Notes: generated by a model not told the origin, from the sequence alone. A DNA stretch of 12,907 nucleotides from CADEED01 sp035761265 (GCA_035761265.1 DASTRL010000004.1:1-12907), one strand, 5' to 3'; counted from the stretch's first letter, positions 1 through 7,134 are shown. Numbers and translations are program-made.

Positions 1-2178
1 GCTCTGCGCGCGCGCGCGCGTGAGCGCCGCCAGGGCTTTGGCGGCGCGCCCGCAACGCAGCAGCGTCATCGCCTCCTCGTACTCGAGCGCATCCACGGTG
101 GCCGGAGAGCCATTGCGGACGGAGTTCTGCGCCAGCAACTCGTCGAGAACGCTCAGTGCCTCGAGCGGCAGGCCGCCCTCCCGCAGCGCGATCGCGAGCG
201 CGCCCCGAGCATTGTTCATCGAAGGCGTATCTGCTTCGCCGATGGTCGTGCGCAGCTCGATGCTCTGGCGCGCGGTGGCGACCGCTTCGCGGAAGCGCCC
301 GGCCTGGGTGTAGGCACGCGCCAGGACGAACAGAGTGTCGGCATGACTGCCGGTGCGACCGAGGCCGCCCTGGTCTTCGACCTGCCGTGCTTCTTCGATG
401 GCGGCCACCGCGCGACCGCTGTCACCCGCGAGTCGCGCGATCGCGGATTCGTCGGCAAGACAGGCGCTCAGCGTTTCCGTCGGGACCGGTCGCAGGTTGC
501 GCAATGCCTCGAGAGACTCGCCCACCAGCTTTCGTGCCGCATCGAACTGCCCGCTCATGGACACATCGCGGGCGTGCCAGCAGCCGAAGATGGCGACACT
601 CTCGGCGTCGCCGACGCTTCGCGCGAGCGGCTGAAGTTCCGCGACCAGCTGCCGGTGGCGCGCGAAATTGCCGAGCTCGCGAAACCGCCCGGCGAGGCCG
701 GTCAGCAGCCGCACGCGCAGGAACGCATCATCGTCGTACTGCGCCCGTACCATCTTCACGGCGCGTTCGATTTCCTGCTCCACCTCGGTTGCGGAGCGGC
801 CGCTGGCGAGGTCGGCGTTGAAGAAGTCGTTGAGGTTGGCCGCGGCATTCGCGGCGCGTCCCGCGCGCCGCGCATTCTCGGCCTCGGCGTCGGCGCGGTA
901 CTTTTCGCGCAGCGCGGCGTCGCGCTGCAGGCGCGCCTCGTGCGCCTGCCACAGCGCCACGCCCGAACCCACCAGCAGCGCCGACACCACGGCGGCGCCG
1001 GCGCCGACACCGAGGCGATGTCGCACGATGAACTTGCGCGCGCGATACCAGCGGCTGTCCGCCTGCGCGAGCACCGGCTGGTGCGTGAGATACCGCGTGA
1101 TGTCCTCCGCCAGGGCGTGCGCCGTCGCGTAGCGGTCTTCCGGCCGCTTCTTGAGCGCCTTGAGGATGATCGTGTCGAGGTCGCCGCGCAGCGCCCGGCG
1201 AAGTTGGGCGGAGGCGGCGGCAGCGCTCGGCGGCAGGATTTCCTGATGCAGGATCGCCAGCTCCAGTCGCAGTCGCGCGCCGCGCTCGACCTTGTAGGGC
1301 CGCGTGCCCGCCAGCAGCTCGTAGAGAATCACGCCCAGCGAATAGACATCGGATGCGACGCCGATGGGCTCGCCGGCCACCTGTTCGGGAGAGGCGTATT
1401 CGGGCGTCATGGCGGAGCCCGCGAATTCGGTATGGGCGGAGGAGGGGGCGGCATCCCCGGCGAGTAGTTTGGCGACGCCGAAATCGAGCAAGCGCACTTC
1501 GCCCTGCGCGTTCACCAGGATGTTCGCCGGCTTCAGGTCGCGATGCACGATGAGCTTGGCGTGCGCGTAGGCCACCGCCGCCGTCGTCTGCAGGGCGAGC
1601 GCCAGGCGATCCGCGATCGGCAGCGCGCGTTGCGTGCAATATTCATCGATGCGCTGGCCTTCGACATACTCGAGCGCCAGAAAGGGACGCCCGTCGGCGG
1701 TCAGGCCGACGTCATAGAGCCGTGCAATGTTCGGGTGATTGAGCGCAGCGAGAATCCGCCGCTCGCGTGCGAATCGCTCGGCAAGCACGGATCGCTCCGC
1801 CATGACTCGCGGCAGCTTCAGCGCCACCGGCCGGTCCACCAGGCCGTCGGTGCGTTCGGCGAGCCAGACGCTGCCCATGCCGCCGGCGCCGAGCAGCCGC
1901 ATCAGCCGATAGGGACCGATGACATCGCCGGGTGCCTCGCCGGTCGCGGCGGGCCCCGCGAAGTCGGCCGTCTCGATGCGTGGCAGCGTCTCGAAGGTCG
2001 CACCCGGCAGGTCGCGAGTGTGTTTCAACAGCGCGCGCAGCCGCGGTTCGAGGGGACGGTGTTCCGGCGGCAGGCTGATCAGCCACTGCTCGCGTTCGGA
2101 CGGCGCAAGGTCGATGCCGACGTCGAGCAGCTCGCGAAGCGCGGCCCAGGTGGCTTGATCGACGTCGAACGGATTCAT
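1..2178 (-). CDS. Transmembrane serine/threonine protein kinase with C-terminal TPR-like region (3' end beyond window)
   Basis: This frame is open from an ATG at 2178 to base 1 (726 codons, no stop), so the C-terminus lies outside the window. Residues 1-85 are the helical N-terminal extension common in this kinase group. A Pkn-type kinase domain follows at about 90-365. Visible motifs are the glycine loop LGAGGMGSV (96-104), the VALK lysine (K121), a probable helix-C Glu (E139), HRDLKPAN with D214, K216 and N219, DFG at 232-234 and SPE in the activation segment (263-265), so it should be active. A hydrophobic helix at about 391-410 puts the kinase in the cytoplasm and the rest in the periplasm. 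Residues 411-450 look like a coiled coil, followed by Ala/Leu-rich helical repeats resembling TPRs, probably a sensor or protein-binding region. The gene starts 21 bases after the sigma factor gene, so they are probably co-transcribed and functionally paired. The signal and substrate are not visible; the sigma factor is the obvious candidate substrate. Confidence 0.93.
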   Translation of the reverse strand, partial: MNPFDVDQATWAALRELLDVGIDLAPSEREQWLISLPPEHRPLEPRLRALLKHTRDLPGATFETLPRIETADFAGPAATGEAPGDVIGPYRLMRLLGAGGMGSVWLAERTDGLVDRPVALKLPRVMAERSVLAERFARERRILAALNHPNIARLYDVGLTADGRPFLALEYVEGQRIDEYCTQRALPIADRLALALQTTAAVAYAHAKLIVHRDLKPANILVNAQGEVRLLDFGVAKLLAGDAAPSSAHTEFAGSAMTPEYASPEQVAGEPIGVASDVYSLGVILYELLAGTRPYKVERGARLRLELAILHQEILPPSAAAASAQLRRALRGDLDTIILKALKKRPEDRYATAHALAEDITRYLTHQPVLAQADSRWYRARKFIVRHRLGVGAGAAVVSALLVGSGVALWQAHEARLQRDAALREKYRADAEAENARRAGRAANAAANLNDFFNADLASGRSATEVEQEIERAVKMVRAQYDDDAFLRVRLLTGLAGRFRELGNFARHRQLVAELQPLARSVGDAESVAIFGCWHARDVSMSGQFDAARKLVGESLEALRNLRPVPTETLSACLADESAIARLAGDSGRAVAAIEEARQVEDQGGLGRTGSHADTLFVLARAYTQAGRFREAVATARQSIELRTTIGEADTPSMNNARGALAIALREGGLPLEALSVLDELLAQNSVRNGSPATVDALEYEEAMTLLRCGRAAKALAALTRARAQS

Positions 2179-2199
2179 CCGGGAGTCCGCTGCGTGGAT

Positions 2200-2715
2200 T
2201 CAGCTCAAGGACTCGGCCAGAAAGAGGCGCGCCTGCTGCCAGTCGCGGCGTACGGTGCGTTCGGTCACGCCGAGAACCGCGGCGATGTCCGCTTCCGTGA
2301 GCCCGCCGAAATATCGCATTTCCACCACCTGCGCCATGCGCTGGTCGAGTTTGCGCAACTCCTCGAGTGCCTCGTGCACCTTGAGGATCTGCTCTTCGCC
2401 ACGGGCGGCGACGTTTTCCATTTGCGTCGTCAGCGTGATCGGGGCGAGGCCGCCGCCGCGCTGCGCGGCCTGGCGCTCCCGCACCAGATCGACGATCACC
2501 GAGCGGAACACCTTGCCTGCATAAACGAGAAATCTCAGCCGATCCGGAAATTCGACCCCGCTGCGCCCGGCGAGACGCAGGTACGACTCGTGCACGAGCG
2601 CGGTGGTGTCGAGGACGACGTTGCGGCCACCGCCTTGCAGGCGCGCCCGGGCCAGCTTTCGCAGGTCTTCGTAGCTCTCCTGGAAAAGCGCGTCGATGGG
2701 TTGCGAAGTTTCCAT
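2200..2715 (-). CDS. ECF-family RNA polymerase sigma factor (ECF43-like, kinase-associated)
   Basis: This 171-residue protein has the two-domain layout of an ECF sigma factor and directs RNA polymerase to specific promoters. Region 2 spans about residues 8-85, with LVHESYLRL at 40-48 followed by the region 2.3/2.4 helix. Region 4 spans about 115-165, and its helix-turn-helix (LTEADIAAVLGVTERTVRR) recognises the -35 element. It resembles the family often annotated as ECF-type sigma factor, TIGR02999/PF07638. Where canonical ECF factors have an acidic DAED-like motif in region 2.2, this one reads DTTALV at 36-41, with two threonines and no second acidic residue. That is the pattern reported for kinase-activated ECF43 factors. 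No anti-sigma factor gene lies beside it; the kinase gene follows directly. I see no strong Shine-Dalgarno sequence. The ATG at 2715 gives the expected family length. Confidence 0.92.
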   Translation of the reverse strand: METSQPIDALFQESYEDLRKLARARLQGGGRNVVLDTTALVHESYLRLAGRSGVEFPDRLRFLVYAGKVFRSVIVDLVRERQAAQRGGGLAPITLTTQMENVAARGEEQILKVHEALEELRKLDQRMAQVVEMRYFGGLTEADIAAVLGVTERTVRRDWQQARLFLAESLS

Positions 2716-2777
2716 GGGCCGGCTCGGGATCTAGAGTATCAAAGGCCGGAGATTTGACGTATCGAGCCATGACCACG

Positions 2778-2833
2778 GCGGGAAATCCGGCCTGCGGAGG
2801 CTTTCGTGCGCAGCGCAGCCACCGATTTCCCGC
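2778..2833. repeat. Inverted repeat, 10-bp perfect arms, in the divergent promoter region
   Basis: GCGGGAAATC at 2778-2787 is the exact reverse complement of GATTTCCCGC at 2824-2833, with 36 bases between the arms. It lies about 60-120 bases upstream of the sigma factor start codon and some 265 bases upstream of the xylanase. A perfect 10-bp pair this close together is unlikely by chance in a 382-base region, though high GC content raises the odds. It could be a pair of inverted regulator-binding half-sites. I do not recognise the motif. Confidence 0.4.
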
Positions 2834-3060
2834 ATCTCGAGCTCGCCGGATCCGCGACGCAGTCGGCGAGTAGCTAGGCGATCGGCATCGCAAGCGGGGC
2901 AGTCACATGCGCGCGCGTGTTCCCTCAATATCGCTCAGCGCTGCGCATCTGAAGCGGATCCCGGGTGCGCGCGTTTCGCAACTCGTCGTTGACACCTATT
3001 GTGCGTGGCGCCGTCCTGGTGCTAGTTTTTTTCGCGTCTGATACATAGACAGCTGAACAA

Positions 3061-3076
3061 GCCCTGCGGACAGGGC
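3061..3076 (+). promoter_or_regulatory. Small hairpin in the xylanase leader
   Basis: GCCCTG at 3061-3066 pairs perfectly with CAGGGC at 3071-3076 around a four-base loop CGGA. The hairpin ends nine bases before the ribosome site GAGGGGG (3085-3091) of the xylanase gene. If transcribed, it would sit in the 5' leader and could affect mRNA stability or translation. No riboswitch family is recognised. Confidence 0.35.
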
Positions 3077-3084
3077 GTGAATCC

Positions 3085-3091
3085 GAGGGGG
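3085..3091 (+). promoter_or_regulatory. Ribosome binding site that fixes the xylanase start
   Basis: GAGGGGG ends six bases before the ATG at 3098. This supports that ATG over the in-frame GTG at 3077, which would add seven residues and place the Shine-Dalgarno sequence inside the coding region. The ATG start also gives a compact lipoprotein signal peptide. Confidence 0.75.
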
Positions 3092-3097
3092 ACAATC

Positions 3098-5635
3098 ATG
3101 ACTTTTCGATCGCTTCGCGTTGCGATGCTCGCGACGGCCGCCCTGTTGTTGGCCGCCTGCATCCCGGATCTCGTGGCCGATGCCGGACCGGATCAGACCG
3201 TCAACGAAGGTGCCAGCGTCACCGTACGGGCCGGCGCGAATGTCCTCGACCACATCGTCAACTACAAGTGGGTGCAGACCGCCGGGCCCAAGGTCAACTT
3301 CAAGGTTTCGCGCAAGGGCGTGCTCACCTTCACCGCGCCCGAGACCGAAGTGCAGCAGAAGCTCACGTTCGAGCTCACGGTCATGTACGAGCGCGGTTAC
3401 CGCAGCAAGACCGATTCGGTCGACATCACGGTGAACCAGATCAAGTTCTTCGGCACCGCCGCAGGCAGTGCCCAGGACTACGCGGTACTGCTCAACTGGT
3501 TCGACCAGATCACCCCGGAGAATGCCGGCAAGTGGGGCAGCGTCGAAGCGACGCGCGACGTCATGAACTGGCAGCCGCTCGACGACGCCTACAATTTCGC
3601 GAAGCTCAACCACCTGCCGTTCAAGTTCCACACGCTGATCTGGGGACAGCAGGCGCCGGCCTGGATCACGAGTCTGCCGGCGGACCAGCAGCTGGCCGAG
3701 ATCGACCAGTGGATGGCGGCGGTTGCCGCCCGTTACCCGGACATCGACTACATCGACGTGGTCAACGAGCCGATCAACACGGCCAACGCGTTTCGCGACG
3801 CGCTGGGCGGCGCGGGCACGACGGGCTATGACTGGGTGATCAAGTCCTTCGAGATGGCGCGCGCGCATTTCCCGCATTCCAAGCTGCTCATCAACGAGTT
3901 CAACACCGTCATTCTCGGGCAGTTCACCGACAACTACCTGGCCCTGATCAAGCTGCTGCAGGATCGCAAGCTGGTCGACGGCATCGGCGAGCAGGGGCAC
4001 TTCCTCGAGCGCGCGGACGTCGCGGAGGTCAAGGCCAACCTCGACAAGCTCGGCGCGACCGGGCTGCCCATCTACATCTCGGAGCTCGACCTGAATTTCG
4101 CGGACGATGCGCGCCAGGCCAACGTGATGCGCGATCTGTTCAAGGTGTTCTGGAATCACCCGCAGGTCGCGGGCATCACGCAGTGGGGGTTCCGCCAGGG
4201 TGCGGTGTGGCAACCGAACACCTATCTGGTGCGCAGCGACGGCACGAGGCGCCCGGCGCTCGACTGGACCGAATGCTACATCGGCGGCGGCGGCGACTCG
4301 TGCACCGTGCCCGAGTACCTGCCGGCGGGCTGGAAGGGCGGCGAGTTCGGGCTCACGCTCGAAGCCGAGCAATTCGATGCCGGCCAGGGCCTGCTGGCTC
4401 TCGGCAACATCGTGGCCTACACCGATGACGGCGACTGGATCGCCTTCAGGAACGTCGAGCTGCAACAGGGCTGGAACAAGTTCTGGGCCACTTACGCCAA
4501 GGGCAACACAGAACCGGGCAGCATCTCGGTGCATCTCGACAGCCTGGACGCGGCGCCGTTGTTCACGCTGGACCTGCCGTCCACGGGTAGTTGGGGCACT
4601 TCGAAGACCGTGGAGCAGGACTGGCCGAGCCTCACCGGTACGCATGACGTCTACATCCGCTTCAACGGCGGTCCCGGCGTCGCCAACCTCGACAACGTGC
4701 GCATCGGCAAACCGCAGCCGCCGTCGGGTGTGAACCTGGTGACGGACGGCGGCTTCGAGACCGGCACCGCCGGCTGGAGCTCCTGGAACGGCGCGCTGCT
4801 GTCCACCAGCAATGCGCAGGCGCACGGCGGCAGCCAGAGTCTGCACGCGACGAATCGTCCTGATGCCAACCAGTTCGCGGTCTACAGCCTCAACGGCAAG
4901 GTACAGACCGACACCACCTACTCGGTGAGTGCCTGGGTGCTCATCAATGGCACCGGCAACGGAACCGTTCGCCTCGCTTCGAAGGTGGCCTGCGCGGGCG
5001 CGGCGGACACCTATCCCTGGCTGCAGAACGACACGGCCGTCGTTCCCGGAACCTGGACGCAGCTGGCCGGGAATCTCACGATCCCGGCGGGTTGTACGCC
5101 CACCGATGTCGCCATCTTCTTCGAAGGCACCGATCCGGCGTTCGACGTGTACGTCGACGACGTCAAGGTGCTTCCGCCGGGCAACGATCTGGTGACCGAC
5201 GGCGGCTTCGAGACTGGCACCGCCGGCTGGAGCTCATGGAACGGCGCGACGCTCGCCACGAGCAATGCGCAGGCGCACACCGGCAGCCAGAGCCTGCACG
5301 CGACGAACCGTCCCGATGCGAATCAATTCGCCGTCTACAGTCTCACGGGCAAGGCTCAGACCAACACGACGTACAGCGTCAGTGCGTGGGTGCTGATCGA
5401 TGGCAGTGGCAACGGCACCGTGCGTCTCGCCTCGAAAGTGGCCTGCGCCGGTGCCGCGGACACTTATCCCTGGTTGGAGAACAACACCGCCGTGGCGCCG
5501 GGTAGCTGGACGCGGCTCGCGGGCAATCTGGTGATTCCGGCGAGCTGTACACCGACGGATGTCGCGATCTTTCTCGAAGGCACCGATCCGGCTTACGACG
5601 TTTTCGTCGACGACGTGTCGGTTACGCCACTCTGA
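3098..5635 (+). CDS. Modular lipoprotein endo-1,4-beta-xylanase (GH10 with CBM6-like and two CBM22-like modules)
   Basis: This 845-residue protein should cleave internal beta-1,4 bonds of xylan by the retaining GH10 mechanism. Residues 1-20 are a lipoprotein signal with lipobox LLAAC (acylated Cys21), so it is probably membrane-anchored at the cell surface or in the periplasm. A PKD/Ig-like domain covers about 25-114. The GH10 domain spans about 115-395 with typical motifs: ITPENAGKWG, HTLIWGQQ, VVNEP with acid/base Glu224, and ISELD with nucleophile Glu329. A CBM6-like module (about 417-540, starting LTLEAEQFD) follows. Two nearly identical CBM22/CBM4_9-like modules start at 546 and 697 and run to the C-terminus. 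CBM22 modules usually precede GH10 domains; here they follow it. The gene stands alone, with no transporter or other xylanolytic gene in view. The start is set by the ribosome site at 3085-3091. GH10 assignment is firm; exact substrate preference is inferred. Confidence 0.95.
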   Translation: MTFRSLRVAMLATAALLLAACIPDLVADAGPDQTVNEGASVTVRAGANVLDHIVNYKWVQTAGPKVNFKVSRKGVLTFTAPETEVQQKLTFELTVMYERGYRSKTDSVDITVNQIKFFGTAAGSAQDYAVLLNWFDQITPENAGKWGSVEATRDVMNWQPLDDAYNFAKLNHLPFKFHTLIWGQQAPAWITSLPADQQLAEIDQWMAAVAARYPDIDYIDVVNEPINTANAFRDALGGAGTTGYDWVIKSFEMARAHFPHSKLLINEFNTVILGQFTDNYLALIKLLQDRKLVDGIGEQGHFLERADVAEVKANLDKLGATGLPIYISELDLNFADDARQANVMRDLFKVFWNHPQVAGITQWGFRQGAVWQPNTYLVRSDGTRRPALDWTECYIGGGGDSCTVPEYLPAGWKGGEFGLTLEAEQFDAGQGLLALGNIVAYTDDGDWIAFRNVELQQGWNKFWATYAKGNTEPGSISVHLDSLDAAPLFTLDLPSTGSWGTSKTVEQDWPSLTGTHDVYIRFNGGPGVANLDNVRIGKPQPPSGVNLVTDGGFETGTAGWSSWNGALLSTSNAQAHGGSQSLHATNRPDANQFAVYSLNGKVQTDTTYSVSAWVLINGTGNGTVRLASKVACAGAADTYPWLQNDTAVVPGTWTQLAGNLTIPAGCTPTDVAIFFEGTDPAFDVYVDDVKVLPPGNDLVTDGGFETGTAGWSSWNGATLATSNAQAHTGSQSLHATNRPDANQFAVYSLTGKAQTNTTYSVSAWVLIDGSGNGTVRLASKVACAGAADTYPWLENNTAVAPGSWTRLAGNLVIPASCTPTDVAIFLEGTDPAYDVFVDDVSVTPL
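4733..5632 (+). repeat. In-frame tandem duplication of a carbohydrate-binding module, 453-bp period
   Basis: The segment starting at 4733 recurs in frame from 5186, a period of 453 bases or 151 residues. Both copies open with LVTDGGFETGTAGWSSWNGA. By eye about 22 of roughly 149 residues differ, many conservatively, and third-position differences are also present. This indicates internal duplication of one CBM22/CBM4_9-type domain with some later divergence. Both copies keep aromatic residues (such as W in GWSSW and YPWL) and the C-terminal DVYVDDV/DVFVDDV strand. Confidence 0.93.
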
Positions 5636-5649
5636 CAGGACGCATCCTG

Positions 5650-5674
5650 CCCTCTCTCCAGACGTGGGAGAGGG
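5650..5674 (+). terminator. Hairpin after the xylanase gene
   Basis: CCCTCTC (5650-5656) pairs with GAGAGGG (5668-5674) around an 11-base loop, starting 15 bases after the xylanase stop. There is no T-run after it, so intrinsic termination is uncertain. It may act together with the stronger hairpin at 5693-5716. Confidence 0.4.
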
Positions 5675-5692
5675 CGGGGCTTGCATCGAAAC

Positions 5693-5716
5693 GGGGCGGA
5701 TCGCCTGATCCGCCCC
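5693..5716. terminator. Probable bidirectional terminator hairpin between convergent genes
   Basis: GGGGCGGATC (5693-5702) pairs perfectly over 10 bp with GATCCGCCCC (5707-5716) around a GCCT loop. It lies between the xylanase stop (5635) and the stop of the convergent haloperoxidase-like gene (5725). Flanks carry only short A or T runs (GAAA on either side), so it is not a textbook rho-independent terminator. Its position and stability make a shared transcription end likely. Confidence 0.6.
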
Positions 5717-5724
5717 GGTCGAAA

Positions 5725-7005
5725 TCAGTAACGCGGTCGGATGAAGTGTGCAAACACGTACTCGGCCACGCGCGGGCAGGCCTCGCGGCTCGCGTCGTTC
5801 TCGAAGGTGAAGTGAATGCCGCCGTAGACGCGACTGTTGGCCTGGTCGGTTGCCATCTGCCAGAAGCCCGAGTACGGCCGCGTCACGTCCGGATTGCCGG
5901 CCATGCCGATCCACACCGCGTTGAACGGCACGGTGTCGGTGCCGTAGTAGAGCGCCAGGGCGCGCGCCGCGCTCGAACCGACGCAGGCCTGATTTCCGGC
6001 ATGCGATGGATAGGGCGGCGTGGTCAGCAGCGGCGTCCAGCTCGGATCGGAGTCGGTGAGCGGGTTCATGTCCTCATCGGCGCGCCGGATCGCGCTGATC
6101 GGGCGCCACAAGGCGTACACGAACTTGCTGCTGTGCGAAGTCTGCACCCCATCGTGAATCGAAACATTCAGCAGCGTGAACAGCCGCGCCGTCTCGATCA
6201 ACGACAGGTGATGATCGCGCGCGGTGTCGCGCGCCACGTGGTTCCACAGGCCCCAGTGCACGGTGCTGGAGGTGACGCTGGCGAACAGTCGTGCCAGTTG
6301 CGTCTGCTCGGCGGTGCGCTCGATGCTGGCGGCCGATCCCAGGCGCTTCACTTCGTTGAACGCCTCGGCGTATTCGGGGCTGTCCAGCGCGGGCGGGCGG
6401 CGCGGCAGGTACTGCGTAGGCGTCAACAGGGCGAAGGGCCGCGTGGTCGCGAACTGCGCAAACTGCGCCGCCTGGAATGACGGCGGTGTCGGCTGCCACA
6501 CTCCCGGGAAGGCGGGCAGTACGAATGCGGGCGGCGTTGCCGACCAGCCGTCGTTCTGGCGCCAGTCGAGCACCTGCTTCGCGATCGACTTGCCCACCTG
6601 GGCGCCCAGCCTGGCGCGATAGGGGTTCAGCAGATCCAGGCGCGCCTCGAGTGCCGCGTCGAACTTCGCAACCTGATCCGGCGCCGTGAACAAGGCCGCG
6701 AGGATGTCGTGACCTGCCTGTGCGGCGGCGGCTTCTGAAGATGCGCCCGGTGCGCATGGCACGCTGAAGCGGTAGCGCCCATGACTCCGTTCGATCGAAT
6801 TGACCGCGTCGAACATGGCGACGTGCAGCATGGCGTAGAAGCGCGGCGGGTTCAGGCCGCCGGCCGGCACCACCGACTGCAGTAGCTCGTTCCATTCGAT
6901 GATCACTTCGGCGTCGGGTCGCCCCGGCATCGCCTGGGCCGCGATGGCAAGCAGCCCGAGCAACATCGATGTGGCGAAACTCCTGAATAGTTTGGTTATT
7001 TTCAT
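5725..7005 (-). CDS. Exported vanadium-dependent haloperoxidase / PAP2-superfamily protein with altered PSGH motif
   Basis: This 426-residue protein has a Sec signal peptide (hydrophobic 11-23, likely cleaved after AAQA, residue 25) and should act in the periplasm or outside. The C-terminal half carries the vanadate/phosphate pocket pattern of vanadium haloperoxidases and PAP2 phosphatases: K294 and R301-P302 in KFVYALWRP, and SRVYGGIHF with R392 and H398. The middle motif, normally PSGH, reads PPYPSHAGNQAC (330-341), so the usual Ser-Gly-His is replaced by Gly-Asn-Gln in the simplest alignment, although a histidine sits nearby at 335. Members use vanadate to oxidise halides with hydrogen peroxide, or act as acid phosphatases; which applies here cannot be read from sequence. 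The start is well supported by AGGAGAGGAG six bases upstream. It is divergent from the HTH-propeller gene and convergent with the xylanase. Confidence 0.85.
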   Translation of the reverse strand: MKITKLFRSFATSMLLGLLAIAAQAMPGRPDAEVIIEWNELLQSVVPAGGLNPPRFYAMLHVAMFDAVNSIERSHGRYRFSVPCAPGASSEAAAAQAGHDILAALFTAPDQVAKFDAALEARLDLLNPYRARLGAQVGKSIAKQVLDWRQNDGWSATPPAFVLPAFPGVWQPTPPSFQAAQFAQFATTRPFALLTPTQYLPRRPPALDSPEYAEAFNEVKRLGSAASIERTAEQTQLARLFASVTSSTVHWGLWNHVARDTARDHHLSLIETARLFTLLNVSIHDGVQTSHSSKFVYALWRPISAIRRADEDMNPLTDSDPSWTPLLTTPPYPSHAGNQACVGSSAARALALYYGTDTVPFNAVWIGMAGNPDVTRPYSGFWQMATDQANSRVYGGIHFTFENDASREACPRVAEYVFAHFIRPRY

Positions 7006-7011
7006 GGCGCG

Positions 7012-7021
7012 CTCCTCTCCT
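7012..7021 (-). promoter_or_regulatory. Strong ribosome binding site of the haloperoxidase-like gene
   Basis: Read on the minus strand, AGGAGAGGAG ends six bases before the ATG at 7005. It is the strongest Shine-Dalgarno sequence in the window and confirms that start, which is followed directly by a signal peptide. Confidence 0.8.
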
Positions 7022-7134
7022 GGATGTGCCGGCCTGTCCGGGTTGGCTGCACGCTCGATCCGGGAGTCACGCGAGACAAGCGGTAAGATGCGGCACGAGC
7101 CCGCACGAGGTCTATTGCCGCTGTTTGCGGTGCG

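Larger units (their letters stand above)
2716..3097. other. Divergent intergenic region between sigma factor and xylanase genes
   Basis: These 382 bases hold no convincing gene. They must carry the promoters of the leftward sigma/kinase pair and the rightward xylanase. On the plus strand an exact TTGACA lies at 2989-2994, but no good -10 hexamer sits 16-18 bases after it, so I do not call a promoter. On the minus strand GATACT (2740 to 2735) resembles a -10 about 20 bases before the sigma start codon, without a matching -35. A 10-bp inverted repeat (2778-2833) and a leader hairpin (3061-3076) are listed separately. Short open frames here lack ribosome sites and family resemblance. Confidence 0.6.

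Noticed and set aside
343..2757. Plus-strand open frames (343-1467 and 1543-2757) opposite the kinase and sigma genes
   Set aside because: They lie antisense to a complete kinase domain and sigma factor with all motifs. They have low-complexity composition and no supporting start signals.
728..2893. Minus-strand open frames (728-1639 and 1712-2893) overlapping the kinase and sigma genes in another frame
   Set aside because: The true kinase frame runs without a stop from 2178 to base 1 and encodes VALK, HRD and DFG motifs. These alternatives are out-of-frame, Arg-rich shadows.
2731..2928. Small minus-strand open frame of 65 codons upstream of the sigma gene
   Set aside because: It has no ribosome site and no family resemblance, although CDCPACDAD looks superficially like a metal-binding motif. 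It probably lies in promoter DNA.
2989..3048. TTGACA at 2989-2994 with TGCTAG or GATACAT downstream as a sigma-70 promoter for the xylanase
   Set aside because: The -35 match is exact, but the candidate -10 elements lie 25 or more bases away and nothing suitable occurs at 16-18 bases. I mention it only in the intergenic entry.
2996..4846. Long open frame of 616 codons on the minus strand opposite the xylanase gene
   Set aside because: It mirrors the GH10/CBM coding sequence, has no recognisable domain or ribosome site, and its composition is the usual result of high-GC antisense frames. The plus-strand frame has unmistakable GH10 motifs.
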